Positions 16,755-27,043 of a stretch of DNA of 64,000 bases are shown here, one piece after another. This stretch comes from Arthrobacter sp. V1I7 (lineage in GTDB: Bacteria; Actinomycetota; Actinomycetes; Actinomycetales; Micrococcaceae): positions 3,596,001-3,660,000 of the forward strand of contig NZ_JAUSYS010000001.1 of assembly GCF_030817015.1 (NCBI RefSeq). The letters are read 5' to 3'. The position numbers were made by a program, and so were the translations under genes. Below the pieces are notes generated by a model, which worked only from the letters and a program-made list of their open reading frames with translations, was not told the origin of the DNA and searched no databases. Position 1 is the stretch's first letter, and each line of letters begins with the position of its first letter.

Positions 16755-16971
16755 TGAATCGCCCATTGCAAGGTGAGGAACTGGCACTGCATAAATTCGC
16801 AGGGTGCGCCCTAGTGGCACCTAATCCGGTTGACGTCTCGATCGCTATCGCGGTGGCAATCCTTGGAATGAAGCGTGCTTTTGGTAAAACGCTGAGGTGA
16901 GTCGCAATTTTTAACCCGTTTCTTCGGCGCCCTTTGGCGTGCTCGTTTTCTGCGGGCCGTTAGAGGGTTGT

Positions 16972-17901
16972 TCAGCTTCGTTCGGTGTTGTCGGCGGCTG
17001 TGGTTGTTGTGCTGGCCTCGGGTGTTTGGTGCTGGGTTGTTTGGTTGTTGGTGGCGGCCCAGTGGGCGAGTAGTTGGAGGCTGTCGTGGGAGGTGGAGCC
17101 AGGCTCGGCGGTGTAGGCGAGGATGGACAGGCCTTTGTCGGTGGCTACTTCCATTCCTTCGAAGGTCAGGTCAAGGTCCCCGACGACCGGGTGGTGAACT
17201 TGTTTTGATCCGGAGTGGTGGAGCCGTACGTCGTGGGCTGCCCAGAGGGTGCGGAAGTCGTCGCTGCGGGTGGCCAGCTCTCCGATGAGGTCGCTGAGGA
17301 TCCGGTCGTAGGGTGCCCGGCCTGCGGCGCTGCGCAGGAGCGCAACTGTTTGCCGGGCGGCGTCGTCCCAGTTCCGGTAGAAACCCCTGGAGCGGGGGTC
17401 GAGGAAGAGGAAGCGCCCGAAGTTCGCTGGTCTTTGCGGCTGGACGTACATCTCGGAGTAGAACGCCCTCCCGAGTTGGTTCGAGGCGAGGATGTCCAGC
17501 CGTTCGTTCTGCACGATGGTGGGCAGGGCGGTCATCGCGTCGATCATCCTCTGCACGCCGGGCCGTACCTGCTGCGCCCGAGCGGGACCGCGTCGGCGCT
17601 GCGGCTGCGCGCCTTCGTTGGCAGCACGCACCAGGTCGTAGAGGTGGGCCCGCTCGGCGTCGTCAAGGTGCAACGCCTGGCTGATGCCCTCCAGGACTGA
17701 TTCCGAGACGCCTTTGGCGTTGCCCCGCTCGAGTCGGATGTAGTACTCGGTGCTCATCCCCGCCAGCAGGGCAACCTCTTCGCGGCGCAGGCCATTCACG
17801 CGACGGCGGCGGTGACCGAAGACGGGCAGGCCTGCCTGTTCCGGTGTGATCCTGGCCCGCCGGGTAATCAGGAATTCGCGGATCTCGTTGGCGCTGTTCA
17901 T
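16972..17901 (-). CDS. XRE-family regulator with MmyB-like ligand domain
   Basis: 309 residues. The N-terminal helix-turn-helix (RRVNGLRREEVALLAGMSTE, YYIRLERGNAKGVSESVLEG) is followed by the MmyB-like sensor domain (FYRNWDDAARQTVALLRSAA, GELATRSDDFRTLWAAHDVR, HPVVGDLDLTFEGMEV). This architecture is common in actinobacteria, where the regulator usually controls a divergent oxidoreductase, here the SDR at 18028. The C-terminal 30 residues are Thr/Gln-rich low complexity. Confidence 0.9.
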   Translation of the reverse strand: MNSANEIREFLITRRARITPEQAGLPVFGHRRRRVNGLRREEVALLAGMSTEYYIRLERGNAKGVSESVLEGISQALHLDDAERAHLYDLVRAANEGAQPQRRRGPARAQQVRPGVQRMIDAMTALPTIVQNERLDILASNQLGRAFYSEMYVQPQRPANFGRFLFLDPRSRGFYRNWDDAARQTVALLRSAAGRAPYDRILSDLIGELATRSDDFRTLWAAHDVRLHHSGSKQVHHPVVGDLDLTFEGMEVATDKGLSILAYTAEPGSTSHDSLQLLAHWAATNNQTTQHQTPEASTTTTAADNTERS

Positions 17902-17990
17902 CCTTCGACGCTACGCCCAAACGCCGACGTTAGGGGGTCACTGGCATTAACCGGATCAGCGGGGACTCCCTTGCCCCTTGCAGACGATAT

Positions 17991-18006
17991 TGACTGAAGA
18001 CAGTCA
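17991..18006. promoter_or_regulatory. Inverted repeat upstream of the SDR gene
   Basis: TGACTG-AAGA-CAGTCA is a perfect 6-bp inverted repeat 21 bases before ATG 18028 and between the divergent regulator and SDR. It is a candidate operator for the MmyB-like regulator. Confidence 0.5.
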
Positions 18007-18027
18007 CCTACACGAAAAGGAAACACC

Positions 18028-18885
18028 ATGACTGATCAGGAAGTTTGGTTCATCACCGGCGCTGCCCGCGGAATGGGCATCGATATCGCCCGCGCCGCCC
18101 TGAACGCCGGCCATGCCGTCGTCGGCACCGCCCGCGACGCACAACGCGTTACTGAGGCTCTGGGCGAGCACGAGAACCTGCTCGCCGTATCCCTGGACAT
18201 CACCGATGAAACCGCGGCAAGGACAGCCGTCGATGCGGCCGTGGAACGGTTCGGCCGTATCGACAGGCTCGTGAACAACGCCGGGAACTTCTACGCCGGG
18301 TTCTTCGAAGTCATCAGCCCTGAGCAGTTCCGGCAGCAGATGGAAACGAACTTCTTCGGGCCCCTGAACGTCACCCGGGCTGTGCTGCCGATCATGCGCG
18401 CCCAGCGCAGCGGCCATGTCATCACCTTCAGCTCCACGGCCGGGCTCACCGGCCAGGAGTTCGTCGCCGCGTACTGCGCCTCAAAGTTCGCAACCGAGGG
18501 CTGGATGGAATCCCTGCGCTTCGATCTGGAGCCCTACGGCATCAACACCACCATCGTCGAACCGGGCTTCTTCCGCACCGAACTGCTCGTCGAAGGCGCC
18601 TCCACGATCTGGCCCGAACTCTCCATCGATGACTACGACCAGCGCACCCAGGGCACCATCGAGGCCTGGAAGGGCATGAACGGCAAGCAGGGTGGGGACC
18701 CGGCAAAGCTCGCAGCCGCGCTCATCACGATCACCGCCCAGGACCAGCCGCCGCTGCGCTTCCTCGCCGGCGCCGACGCCGTCCAGACCGCAGAAGACAA
18801 GGCACACCTGCTCCTCGAGCAGGCTAACGCCTACCGCAAACTGTCCTCCTCCCTGGCCCACGACGACGTCCTGACCGGCCAGTAA
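18028..18885 (+). CDS. Short-chain dehydrogenase/reductase
   Basis: 285 residues. The cofactor motif TGAARGMG lies at residues 10-17, the NNAG motif in DRLVNNAGNFYAG, the catalytic Ser in FSSTAGLTG and the catalytic Tyr/Lys in YCASKFA. The extended C-terminus after EPGFFRTEL is typical of SDRs often annotated as oxidoreductases next to MmyB regulators. AAAGGAA precedes the ATG by 8 bases. It is divergent from its probable regulator at 16972; substrate unknown. Confidence 0.9.
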   Translation: MTDQEVWFITGAARGMGIDIARAALNAGHAVVGTARDAQRVTEALGEHENLLAVSLDITDETAARTAVDAAVERFGRIDRLVNNAGNFYAGFFEVISPEQFRQQMETNFFGPLNVTRAVLPIMRAQRSGHVITFSSTAGLTGQEFVAAYCASKFATEGWMESLRFDLEPYGINTTIVEPGFFRTELLVEGASTIWPELSIDDYDQRTQGTIEAWKGMNGKQGGDPAKLAAALITITAQDQPPLRFLAGADAVQTAEDKAHLLLEQANAYRKLSSSLAHDDVLTGQ

Positions 18886-19166
18886 TTCCCCTGCCCGGAC
18901 AGCAGGGAACCGAGACGTGGCTTAGAACCTCACGAAGCAGTACGAGGAAAGACACACAACAACGCCCCCTTGGATACGCGAGGCACCGAACCCTGTCGCG
19001 CGTGCCCAGGCGCTCGGCCGACGGGCCATCTCCTGGCTAGCGAGGGGCGAGAACGCCGCGGCCGCCCAACAGCTACTCCTCGATCAAACTCCCGCGTCAA
19101 CCCCTACTGAATTCGTTCTGAATCAGTGCCAGGCCCGTATCGGCCTCTGTATGAAAGGACACTGCT
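18886..19166. other. Intergenic with possible coding relic
   Basis: One plus-strand frame reads QALGRRAISWLARGENAAAA before the broken SDR, without a start or a recognisable family. No other signal seen. Confidence 0.25.
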
Positions 19167-21065
<1,899 letters not shown>

Positions 21066-21487
21066 CAGCAAAGCCGAACCGTGGAAGCCACAAGTCAGCG
21101 GGTAGCTCCAACTAATCCGGATCAGCCCTTCCCCAAGGTTGAACCCCGGACAGCGCCCATAAGCCCGCCGATGGAAGGGCGGACCCTCCTCGAAATTCTC
21201 GCCCAGGTGAGGCTGATGCCGATGCCCATATGCCCTGCCCGATTTATCGCCGGGCGAAGGTCCCCCAACTGCAACCTCCAACCGTCTCACAACCCTAGCG
21301 TTTCGAGACGGCAAGGTTTTGAGACACCGAGTTAGATGAGGATCCCTCTTGGGGACTTCTACAGGCCTGGGTGGACTCTGTGAGGCATCGCCCTAGTCGG
21401 GGTGTATCTGACATTGGTTCTGGCTTTAGGAAATGCCCAGCTCGAAACGAACTTGGCATTCTCCCGTTGGCGTTTAGGGGTGACTCT

Positions 21488-21640
21488 TCAGCTGGTACGG
21501 CTGCCCGTTCTGATCGTAGGTGGACCCTTCTCATCAACCACGAAATCCTCGATGACCTTGCCGGAGGCGGCATCGATGATGACTATCGAGTTTGCTGGCC
21601 AGCTAGGGTCAGGGACAACGTCGAAGTGCACGTCTGAAGG
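21488..21640 (-). pseudogene. C-terminal remnant of an unidentified protein
   Basis: A minus-strand frame reads LPSDVHFDVVPDPSWPAN, then SIVIIDAASGKVIEDFVVDE, ending in a TGA at 21488-21490. A stop lies just upstream and no start is present. It resembles the end of a secreted or lipoprotein domain, but I cannot name it. Confidence 0.4.
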
Positions 21641-21679
21641 CAGAGCAGGCTGTTAGAGGCATCAACCATCTTGCCCAAC

Positions 21680-21966
21680 GATTTCTGTTCTACAGGCCCT
21701 GTTGTCCGTGCAACGTTCGGCGAGAACTTTGTGAATTACTGTTCCGTCACCATGAAAGATCAGGATTCGGTTTTTGGCCGTCAACCGAGACCCAGAAGTA
21801 TGACGTCCTCGCTAACGTTGTCCACAGTGCCGTGCTCTGGTTCGAGACCGCTCCGTTTGACAATAACTCGGTCGTCCGGGTTTAGGTGGACCCAATTGTG
21901 ATCGTCAAGCGGGCGGGTTGGGGTCGCAAGCGTCACGAGGCTAGCCGCCTGAGTGTCCCGGTGCAT
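21680..21966 (-). pseudogene. Small hypothetical protein, frameshifted
   Basis: ATG 21966 follows GGAAGGAACG. The frame reads DDHNWVHLNPDDRVIVKRSG and HGTVDNVSED, then stops at 21781. The neighbouring frames continue plausibly (SYFWVSVDGQ, then NRILIFHGDGTVIHKVLAER to a TGA near 21680), so one or two single-base changes appear to have broken a protein of about 95 residues. Family not recognised. Confidence 0.4.
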
Positions 21967-22080
21967 ATCGTTCCTTCCAATTTAAAGCTTTTCAGCAGTC
22001 CCTGTGATCGCTTGAGCGGTGCTGGCCGGATTGCCAAAAGAGTTGGCCGTTACATGCGGCATTTGGATTTGGAGAGAAAA

Positions 22081-22113
22081 GCGGGGGTGTGCGTTACGTA
22101 TGCACACCCCCGC
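22081..22113 (-). terminator. Strong rho-independent terminator of the RLP operon
   Basis: GCGGGGGTGTGC and its exact complement form a 12-bp stem around a 9-base loop. On the minus strand it is followed by TTTTCTC. It lies 66 bases beyond the dehydrogenase stop at 22179. Confidence 0.88.
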
Positions 22114-22178
22114 TTGGTCACCTTGGTACTGCCTTAGGTGCGCAATTCTGACGAGACCGTTCGGCAGATGGGCTCCGA

Positions 22179-23222
22179 TCAGCCGAGGCCCGGGATCAGC
22201 AGGACTTTGCAGGCGTCTCCGGTGAGCAGCTCTACAGCTTCGTCGATTTGGCTGAGTTTCATGCGGTGCGTGATGAGCCAGTCGAGGTCCAGCCGGCCGG
22301 AGTCCAGCAGCAGCAGGCTTTGTTCCCAGGTTTCCCAGAGGCGGCGCCCGAAGATTCCGCGCAGGGTGATGCCCTTTTTGTTGATGTATGCCGCGATGTC
22401 GACCTCGGCTGGGCGGCTGGGGTGGCCGACGGTGATGACGGTGGCTTCGCGGCGGACGGCTTCGAAGAGTGTTCTCAGGGTTCCCGGGGCTCCGGAGCAT
22501 TCGAAGGCGACGTCGAAACCGCCGCGCCGGCCGGTTAGTTCGCGGCATCGCTCAACGATGCCGTCGTTCGGGTGCAGTGCGGTCGCGCCAAGCTTTTCGG
22601 CTTGGGCGCGCCGGTAGGGGTTGGGGTCGACGGCGATGACATGGCTGGCGCCCATGAGCAGCGCCAGGTTCACGACCACCAGGCCGACCGGTCCTGCGCC
22701 GCTGACCAGCACGGCGCGTCCTGCAACCGAGTAGTTGGCGCGCTGGATGGCGTGGACGGCGACGCCGGCTGCTTCGAGCAGGGCGCCGGATTCAAGGGAC
22801 AGGCCGGTGGGGAGCTTGACGCAGATGTCCTGCGGTACGGCGGCGTACTCAGCGAAGACACCGTCGATGTGCATGCCCAGAATCCCTGTGCGTTCGCAGG
22901 TGTGGGCATCTCCGGTGCGGCAGGGGAAGCATTGACCGCAGGTCAGGTGGCTTTCAAGTGCTACCTGGTCGCCAACGTTCAGTCCGGTGACGCCGGGACC
23001 GACCTCGACTACGGTGCCTGCGCCTTCGTGGCCCAGGATTACCGGGAGGTTGAGGTTGAAGGCCTGCGCGGAGGGGGTCCATTCATAGAGTTCCCGGTCC
23101 GTACCGCACAGGGACGCAGCCCCTACCTGGATGACGACTGAGCCTTCTGTTGCTTTGGGGTCTCCGGCGTCGGTGACGTACTTAACGCCTCGCTCGGCCG
23201 CGTCTTTCACTACTGCCCGCAT
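22179..23222 (-). CDS. Zinc-dependent medium-chain alcohol/polyol dehydrogenase
   Basis: 347 residues from ATG 23222, preceded by AAAGGCGG. Catalytic zinc ligands C39 (SLCGTDREL) and H65-E66 (GHEGAGTVVE) are present, as is the four-cysteine structural zinc site C95, C98, C101, C109 (CGQCFPCRTGDAHTC). The Rossmann motif is VSGAGPVGLVVV. It resembles threonine/sorbitol dehydrogenases and presumably oxidises a sugar-acid hydroxyl to a ketone. Last gene of a four-gene operon with a kinase, RuBisCO-like protein and permease, so it likely makes the 3-oxo substrate for the kinase. Confidence 0.9.
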   Translation of the reverse strand: MRAVVKDAAERGVKYVTDAGDPKATEGSVVIQVGAASLCGTDRELYEWTPSAQAFNLNLPVILGHEGAGTVVEVGPGVTGLNVGDQVALESHLTCGQCFPCRTGDAHTCERTGILGMHIDGVFAEYAAVPQDICVKLPTGLSLESGALLEAAGVAVHAIQRANYSVAGRAVLVSGAGPVGLVVVNLALLMGASHVIAVDPNPYRRAQAEKLGATALHPNDGIVERCRELTGRRGGFDVAFECSGAPGTLRTLFEAVRREATVITVGHPSRPAEVDIAAYINKKGITLRGIFGRRLWETWEQSLLLLDSGRLDLDWLITHRMKLSQIDEAVELLTGDACKVLLIPGLG

Positions 23223-23277
23223 GAGGGCCGCCTTTCGTTGGTTCTGGTGATGCTTGGAGGAATTGCCTGGGTGGGTA

Positions 23278-24576
23278 TTAGCCGGCGAGTTGGCCGGCGA
23301 AGCGGCGCAGGATGTTGGTGGGACCGACCTGTCCGCCCTTGAGCAGCAGGCGGCATCCGGCGACGGCGGAGCCGCCGTCGGCTTGCAGGATGGGGCCCGC
23401 GGTGACGAACTGGTCCGAGACGCGCAGTTCGCGCACACCCATGGCGATGAGTGCATGGCTGGAGGTGTCCCCGCCGCACACGGCGATGTCCCGGGTGAGC
23501 CCGGCTGTGGCCATGCGGGCGGCGATGCCGCCGATCAGTGCGCCGACATAGCCGGCGTCCACCGGTTTGCTGGCTCCGTAGCGTGGGTCCGCCGCGCCGC
23601 GGGTGGTGTGGACGATGACGTTGCGGCCCGAACGAAGGGCCGCCGAGACGCGCTCATCCAGGGCTGCCACAGCCGTCGTGTCATGGTGCTGCAGCAGCTC
23701 GGCAGGCACGGGAACGTCCTCCCAGCCATGGGAGAGGGCGTCGTTGATCTGCTCTGCTGTGGTGCTGGACGCTGAGGCGCTCACGGCCAGCACAGGTCCC
23801 GACGGCCGCTGCGGTCCGGGGGTGCGCGGAGCGTGGCCGGAGACAGACCGCGCCAGTGCTGCCATGATGCCGCCGGATCCAACGACGATGGAGGGCCCGT
23901 GCCCGTGTTCCTCCCGCGTGAGTGCCTCGGCGACGGCGTCCATGTGGCGTTCGTCCACGGCATCGACCACAAAGGCCTGCACCCCGGGGTCCCGCCGCCG
24001 GTCCGCCCACTCGTCCTTGAATGTGCCGTCGTCATAGGCGGGCAGATGGATCGCCCCCGGTACCTGGCCGCCGCCGAGCTGGCCGGCCAGGACCTGGCGC
24101 AGGTCGGCCTCAGCCATGGGGGTGGAAGGATGCCGGGACATGACCGGGTGGCGGTCTAGCCGGTAGATCTTGCCGGCATGGGTCGCGTAGTGGTTGCTGA
24201 AAGCGGTGTAGCGACCGAAACCTGGCTGGGCCGGCACCACGGGGATTGGACCGTGCAGGGCGAACTGCTCATGCAGCAGCTGGATTCCGCGACCAATGCT
24301 GCCGACCGTGGAGGAGCTGTCGAACGTGGAGCAGACCTTGTACAGCAGCACCTCCAGGTTGAGAGCGGCGATGCCGGCCAGATCCCTGCTGACCAGGTTG
24401 TCGAACGCTGCCCCGGACAGGGAGCGTGCCGGCCCGGCATATCCGACGACGTCGGTGTCGGTGGGCAGCGGCGCATCCCCGATGACCAGGGCTGCTTCCA
24501 GTCCGTAGCGGTGGGACTGGGCAAGGACGTCGGCGGCTCCGGTGAGATCATCTGCGACGAAACCGAATGCGGGCAT
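23278..24576 (-). CDS. DUF1537 four-carbon acid sugar kinase-family protein
   Basis: 432 residues from ATG 24576, one base from the upstream stop, with AAAGG as ribosome site. The N-terminal domain starts FGFVADDLTGAADVLAQS, the family's substrate-binding signature; the C-terminal nucleotide domain has GGDTSSHALIAMGVREL and GPILQADGGSAVAGCRLLLK. Members phosphorylate four- and five-carbon keto-acid sugars (OtnK, OiaK). Adjacency to a RuBisCO-like protein resembles the oxo-isoapionate pathway, where OiaK makes the 4-phosphate. The exact substrate is inference. Confidence 0.88.
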   Translation of the reverse strand: MPAFGFVADDLTGAADVLAQSHRYGLEAALVIGDAPLPTDTDVVGYAGPARSLSGAAFDNLVSRDLAGIAALNLEVLLYKVCSTFDSSSTVGSIGRGIQLLHEQFALHGPIPVVPAQPGFGRYTAFSNHYATHAGKIYRLDRHPVMSRHPSTPMAEADLRQVLAGQLGGGQVPGAIHLPAYDDGTFKDEWADRRRDPGVQAFVVDAVDERHMDAVAEALTREEHGHGPSIVVGSGGIMAALARSVSGHAPRTPGPQRPSGPVLAVSASASSTTAEQINDALSHGWEDVPVPAELLQHHDTTAVAALDERVSAALRSGRNVIVHTTRGAADPRYGASKPVDAGYVGALIGGIAARMATAGLTRDIAVCGGDTSSHALIAMGVRELRVSDQFVTAGPILQADGGSAVAGCRLLLKGGQVGPTNILRRFAGQLAG

Positions 24577-24577
24577 T

Positions 24578-25843
24578 TCAGGCACCTTTCGCGAAAGTTT
24601 GGACTGCGTGCAGGAGTGCATCGTCCCCGGCCCGGGACCGCTTGTCCGCTGCCGCCTGCAGCGGTACGCCGTTCACGGCCGCTTCCCAGGCCTGGCGCAG
24701 GCTTTGCACTCCGGCCCCGGGACCGTCCGGGTGGGCGGCGACGCCGCCGCCGGCGAGCATCATCAGGTCTGTGGATCCAACCGCGTCGAAGGTCGGTCCG
24801 GGGGTGGTGACGTTCTGCCCGGAGGACAGGACGGGCAGCGGTGCAATGGTCTGTCCGAGGGGTTCGAGCAGGCTGCGGATGTTCGCGGCGACCTCTTCGT
24901 CCAGTTCGTAGAACTTGCTGCCGAGTCCGCTGGCGTGCAGGTGATCGGCGCCGGCGAGGCGGGCCATCTGCTGCCAGACCCGGTAGTCCATGCCCAGGGC
25001 CTTGGACCGCATCGAGGCCGCGAGGCCTGCCCGGTGGCCGTGGATCGGTACTTCGGCGAAGCTGCGCAGCAGGGCCAGGGCGGGCAGACCCATGACCGGG
25101 ATGTTCAGCATCACGCACCGGCCGCCGGCTTCAACGACCAAGTCGTGGCGTTTCTGCAGTCCGGCGAGGTCACCGGTGATGTTGAAGGCGTACATGGTGG
25201 AGTGGCCGGTGACCTGCTCGGCGGCGCGGATTTCTTCTGTGGCGACCGCGACCCTGCGCTCCAAGGGCAGGTACGCGGGGTCGGTCATCAGTTCGTCGTC
25301 CTTGATCAGGTCGATGGAGGCCATCGCCAGGTCCCGGACGACCAGCCGGAATTCCTCTTCCGAGAGTCCGACGTTGGGCTTGACGATGGTGCCGACCATG
25401 ACGCCCTGAACGTCGCTGATGAGTTTGCGGGTTCCCTCGATGCCGAATGCAGGGCCGGGGTGGGCGGCGACGAAGTCCTCGGGCAGGGCTATGTCCTGCA
25501 GCCGGCAGGCGTAAAGGTCGCCCAGTTCGAAGAGGTTGCCGGCAATGGCGGTCTGCAGGGTGGCCAGGTCGGTGCCGACGTTCTCCATTGGGAAATCGAC
25601 GGTGACAAGGGCTGCCCGGACCTTTTCGGGAGTCGTCCGGGAGGGCAGGGAGGGCCGGCAAAAGCCCAACTCCTGAACGTCCGAGATGCGCGCGGCGTGC
25701 CGCTCCCGGATGCGGGCGGATTCGCCGGGTACCGGCAGGAACGTGCCGCTGGACTGCTCGCCCGCCATGATGGCTGCGGCCTTTTGAGGGTCAATCTCGG
25801 ACTCTAGGTAGTAGGTGCAACGCACCGAGCGCGGGTCGCGCAT
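24578..25843 (-). CDS. RuBisCO large-subunit-like protein (RLP), possible OiaX-type decarboxylase
   Basis: 421 residues from ATG 25843, chosen because GGAGA lies 5 bases upstream; an ATG at 25873 lacks a site. The RuBisCO barrel is clear: GTIVKPNVGLSEEEF contains the Lys (K155) equivalent to the catalytic lysine, and DLIKDDELM holds the carbamylation-type Lys (K181) with Asp-Asp-Glu, all kept. The Loop-6-like segment LHASGLGSKFYE and the phosphate loops SSGQNVTTPGPT and MMLAGGGVAAHPDGP follow. It is clustered with a DUF1537 kinase, as are the 3-oxo-isoapionate-4-phosphate decarboxylases. It is an RLP by context, not a Calvin-cycle enzyme (no small subunit, no phosphoribulokinase). Confidence 0.88.
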   Translation of the reverse strand: MRDPRSVRCTYYLESEIDPQKAAAIMAGEQSSGTFLPVPGESARIRERHAARISDVQELGFCRPSLPSRTTPEKVRAALVTVDFPMENVGTDLATLQTAIAGNLFELGDLYACRLQDIALPEDFVAAHPGPAFGIEGTRKLISDVQGVMVGTIVKPNVGLSEEEFRLVVRDLAMASIDLIKDDELMTDPAYLPLERRVAVATEEIRAAEQVTGHSTMYAFNITGDLAGLQKRHDLVVEAGGRCVMLNIPVMGLPALALLRSFAEVPIHGHRAGLAASMRSKALGMDYRVWQQMARLAGADHLHASGLGSKFYELDEEVAANIRSLLEPLGQTIAPLPVLSSGQNVTTPGPTFDAVGSTDLMMLAGGGVAAHPDGPGAGVQSLRQAWEAAVNGVPLQAAADKRSRAGDDALLHAVQTFAKGA

Positions 25844-25880
25844 GGTTTCTCCGTCCATGAAGGGGATGTACAAGGCTGGT

Positions 25881-26891
25881 TCAGATTGAGCTGGGGACCG
25901 GATCGGCCGGCTGCAGGCCTCCGGCCCGCTTCAGGGCCCAGGAAGCGACGATCGGGGCGAGTAGCGCTGTCACGAGGACCGCTGTGGCGGCCTGGGCTGA
26001 GGCGGAGGCGACAAAGGGTTCGAAGCGCGGGTCGGCTACGGCTACTACAGCGGGTACGGCTACGGCGTTGCCGGCTGTGGTGCCGGCGGCGAACCCGATG
26101 CCGCTCTTGAAGCCGCGCTTGAGGATGAACCGGTATCCGAGATAGGTCAGGCCTCCGGTGAAGATGACTACTATCAGGCCGAGGAAGATGCCGGCGAATC
26201 CGCCGGTGAGCACGGTCTTCAGATTGATGCCGGTGCCAACAGCGAAGGACATGAACGGGATGACGATGTTCGGTACGTGGTCCAGGGCCTTCGTCCACTC
26301 CCGGTCGACTGCGCCGATGATGAGGCCGATGATGAACGGGATCAGTGCCGCAGCGAAGGCGAGCAGGGGGATGTCGCCCAGCCCTGATGCGCCCAGGAAG
26401 ATCAGTGCCAGGAATGGTCCGTCATCAAAGGCGCTGGCGACATAGGCGCCTGTGTCCCGCTCGTCGCCGTACTGGCCGGCGAACGCCAGCCAGAGGGCGC
26501 CGTTGCTGTTCCCGAAGATTGCCAGCATCGCCAGGATCGATACCCCTGCGATGCCTTCGATACCCACCACCAGGCCCAGGATCACCGCAATCGTGGCAGG
26601 GATCAGGGTCTTGCAGACCAGTACAACGGTAGTGGTGGAGGCGGCGGCCTTGCCGCTGTGGCTTCCGGTGATCTGGGCGCCGGTAGCCAGAATCAGCACC
26701 GCGATCAGTGTCAGGGCGCCCTCCTTGAAGAGCGCCGTGGTGAAGCCGCCGATTTTTAGGGCCTCGGGCGCGAAGGTGTTCATCAGCACCCCCAGCATCA
26801 GCGGGATAAGCATCATGCCTGCCGGGACCTTTTGGAGGAAGGCAAACATTGGCACGCGTGAGCGTCCAGTCCTCAAGTGCAGCTGCGTCAT
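25881..26891 (-). CDS. 2-keto-3-deoxygluconate permease-type transporter (KdgT family)
   Basis: 336 residues with about ten transmembrane helices. Family signatures include KVPAGMMLIPLMLGVLMNTF, EALKIGGFTTALFKEG, the GNSNGALWLAF motif and FAAGTTAGNAVAVPAVVA. KdgT-type carriers import keto-deoxy sugar acids with protons; relatives move other sugar acids. First gene of the minus-strand operon, so it probably imports the operon's aldonate substrate. The operator and GntR gene lie directly upstream. Confidence 0.9.
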   Translation of the reverse strand: MTQLHLRTGRSRVPMFAFLQKVPAGMMLIPLMLGVLMNTFAPEALKIGGFTTALFKEGALTLIAVLILATGAQITGSHSGKAAASTTTVVLVCKTLIPATIAVILGLVVGIEGIAGVSILAMLAIFGNSNGALWLAFAGQYGDERDTGAYVASAFDDGPFLALIFLGASGLGDIPLLAFAAALIPFIIGLIIGAVDREWTKALDHVPNIVIPFMSFAVGTGINLKTVLTGGFAGIFLGLIVVIFTGGLTYLGYRFILKRGFKSGIGFAAGTTAGNAVAVPAVVAVADPRFEPFVASASAQAATAVLVTALLAPIVASWALKRAGGLQPADPVPSSI

Positions 26892-26941
26892 TTACTCGAC
26901 CTTTCTACGTCATTGTATGTTCCAGTCGTCGGATCAAGTCC

Positions 26942-26954
26942 GTACAATTAGTAC
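26942..26954. promoter_or_regulatory. GntR-type operator
   Basis: GTACAATTAGTAC is a GTAC-N5-GTAC inverted repeat, immediately followed by a further GTAC. It lies in the 150-bp gap between the divergent permease and GntR genes, matching the NGTAC-rich sites of GntR regulators. Confidence 0.6.
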
Positions 26955-27043
26955 GTACATTACCTGTGGCTTGGATCACCCGTCAAGGCGGGAGATGCAG
27001 CAACCGCGGGCTATGATGTGCTCGAGCGGCAAAAGGAGTCAGT

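Larger units (their letters stand above)
21066..22080. other. About 1 kb of decayed DNA
   Basis: No intact gene is visible. Two minus-strand coding relics are listed separately (21488-21640 and 21680-21966). Near 21310 a sequence AAGGTTTTGAGACA matches, in opposite orientation, part of the res-like sites at 37440 and 42511 (13 of 14 bases). Confidence 0.5.

Noticed and set aside
22081..22113. Recombination site (perfect hairpin)
   Set aside because: Position after the operon and the T-rich tract on the minus strand fit a terminator better.
23278..24576. Toxin-type or phage gene near the dehydrogenase
   Set aside because: The protein has clear DUF1537 kinase motifs.
24578..25843. Genuine carbon-fixing RuBisCO
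   Set aside because: No small subunit, phosphoribulokinase or activase is nearby; operon context is sugar-acid catabolism and the protein fits an RLP.
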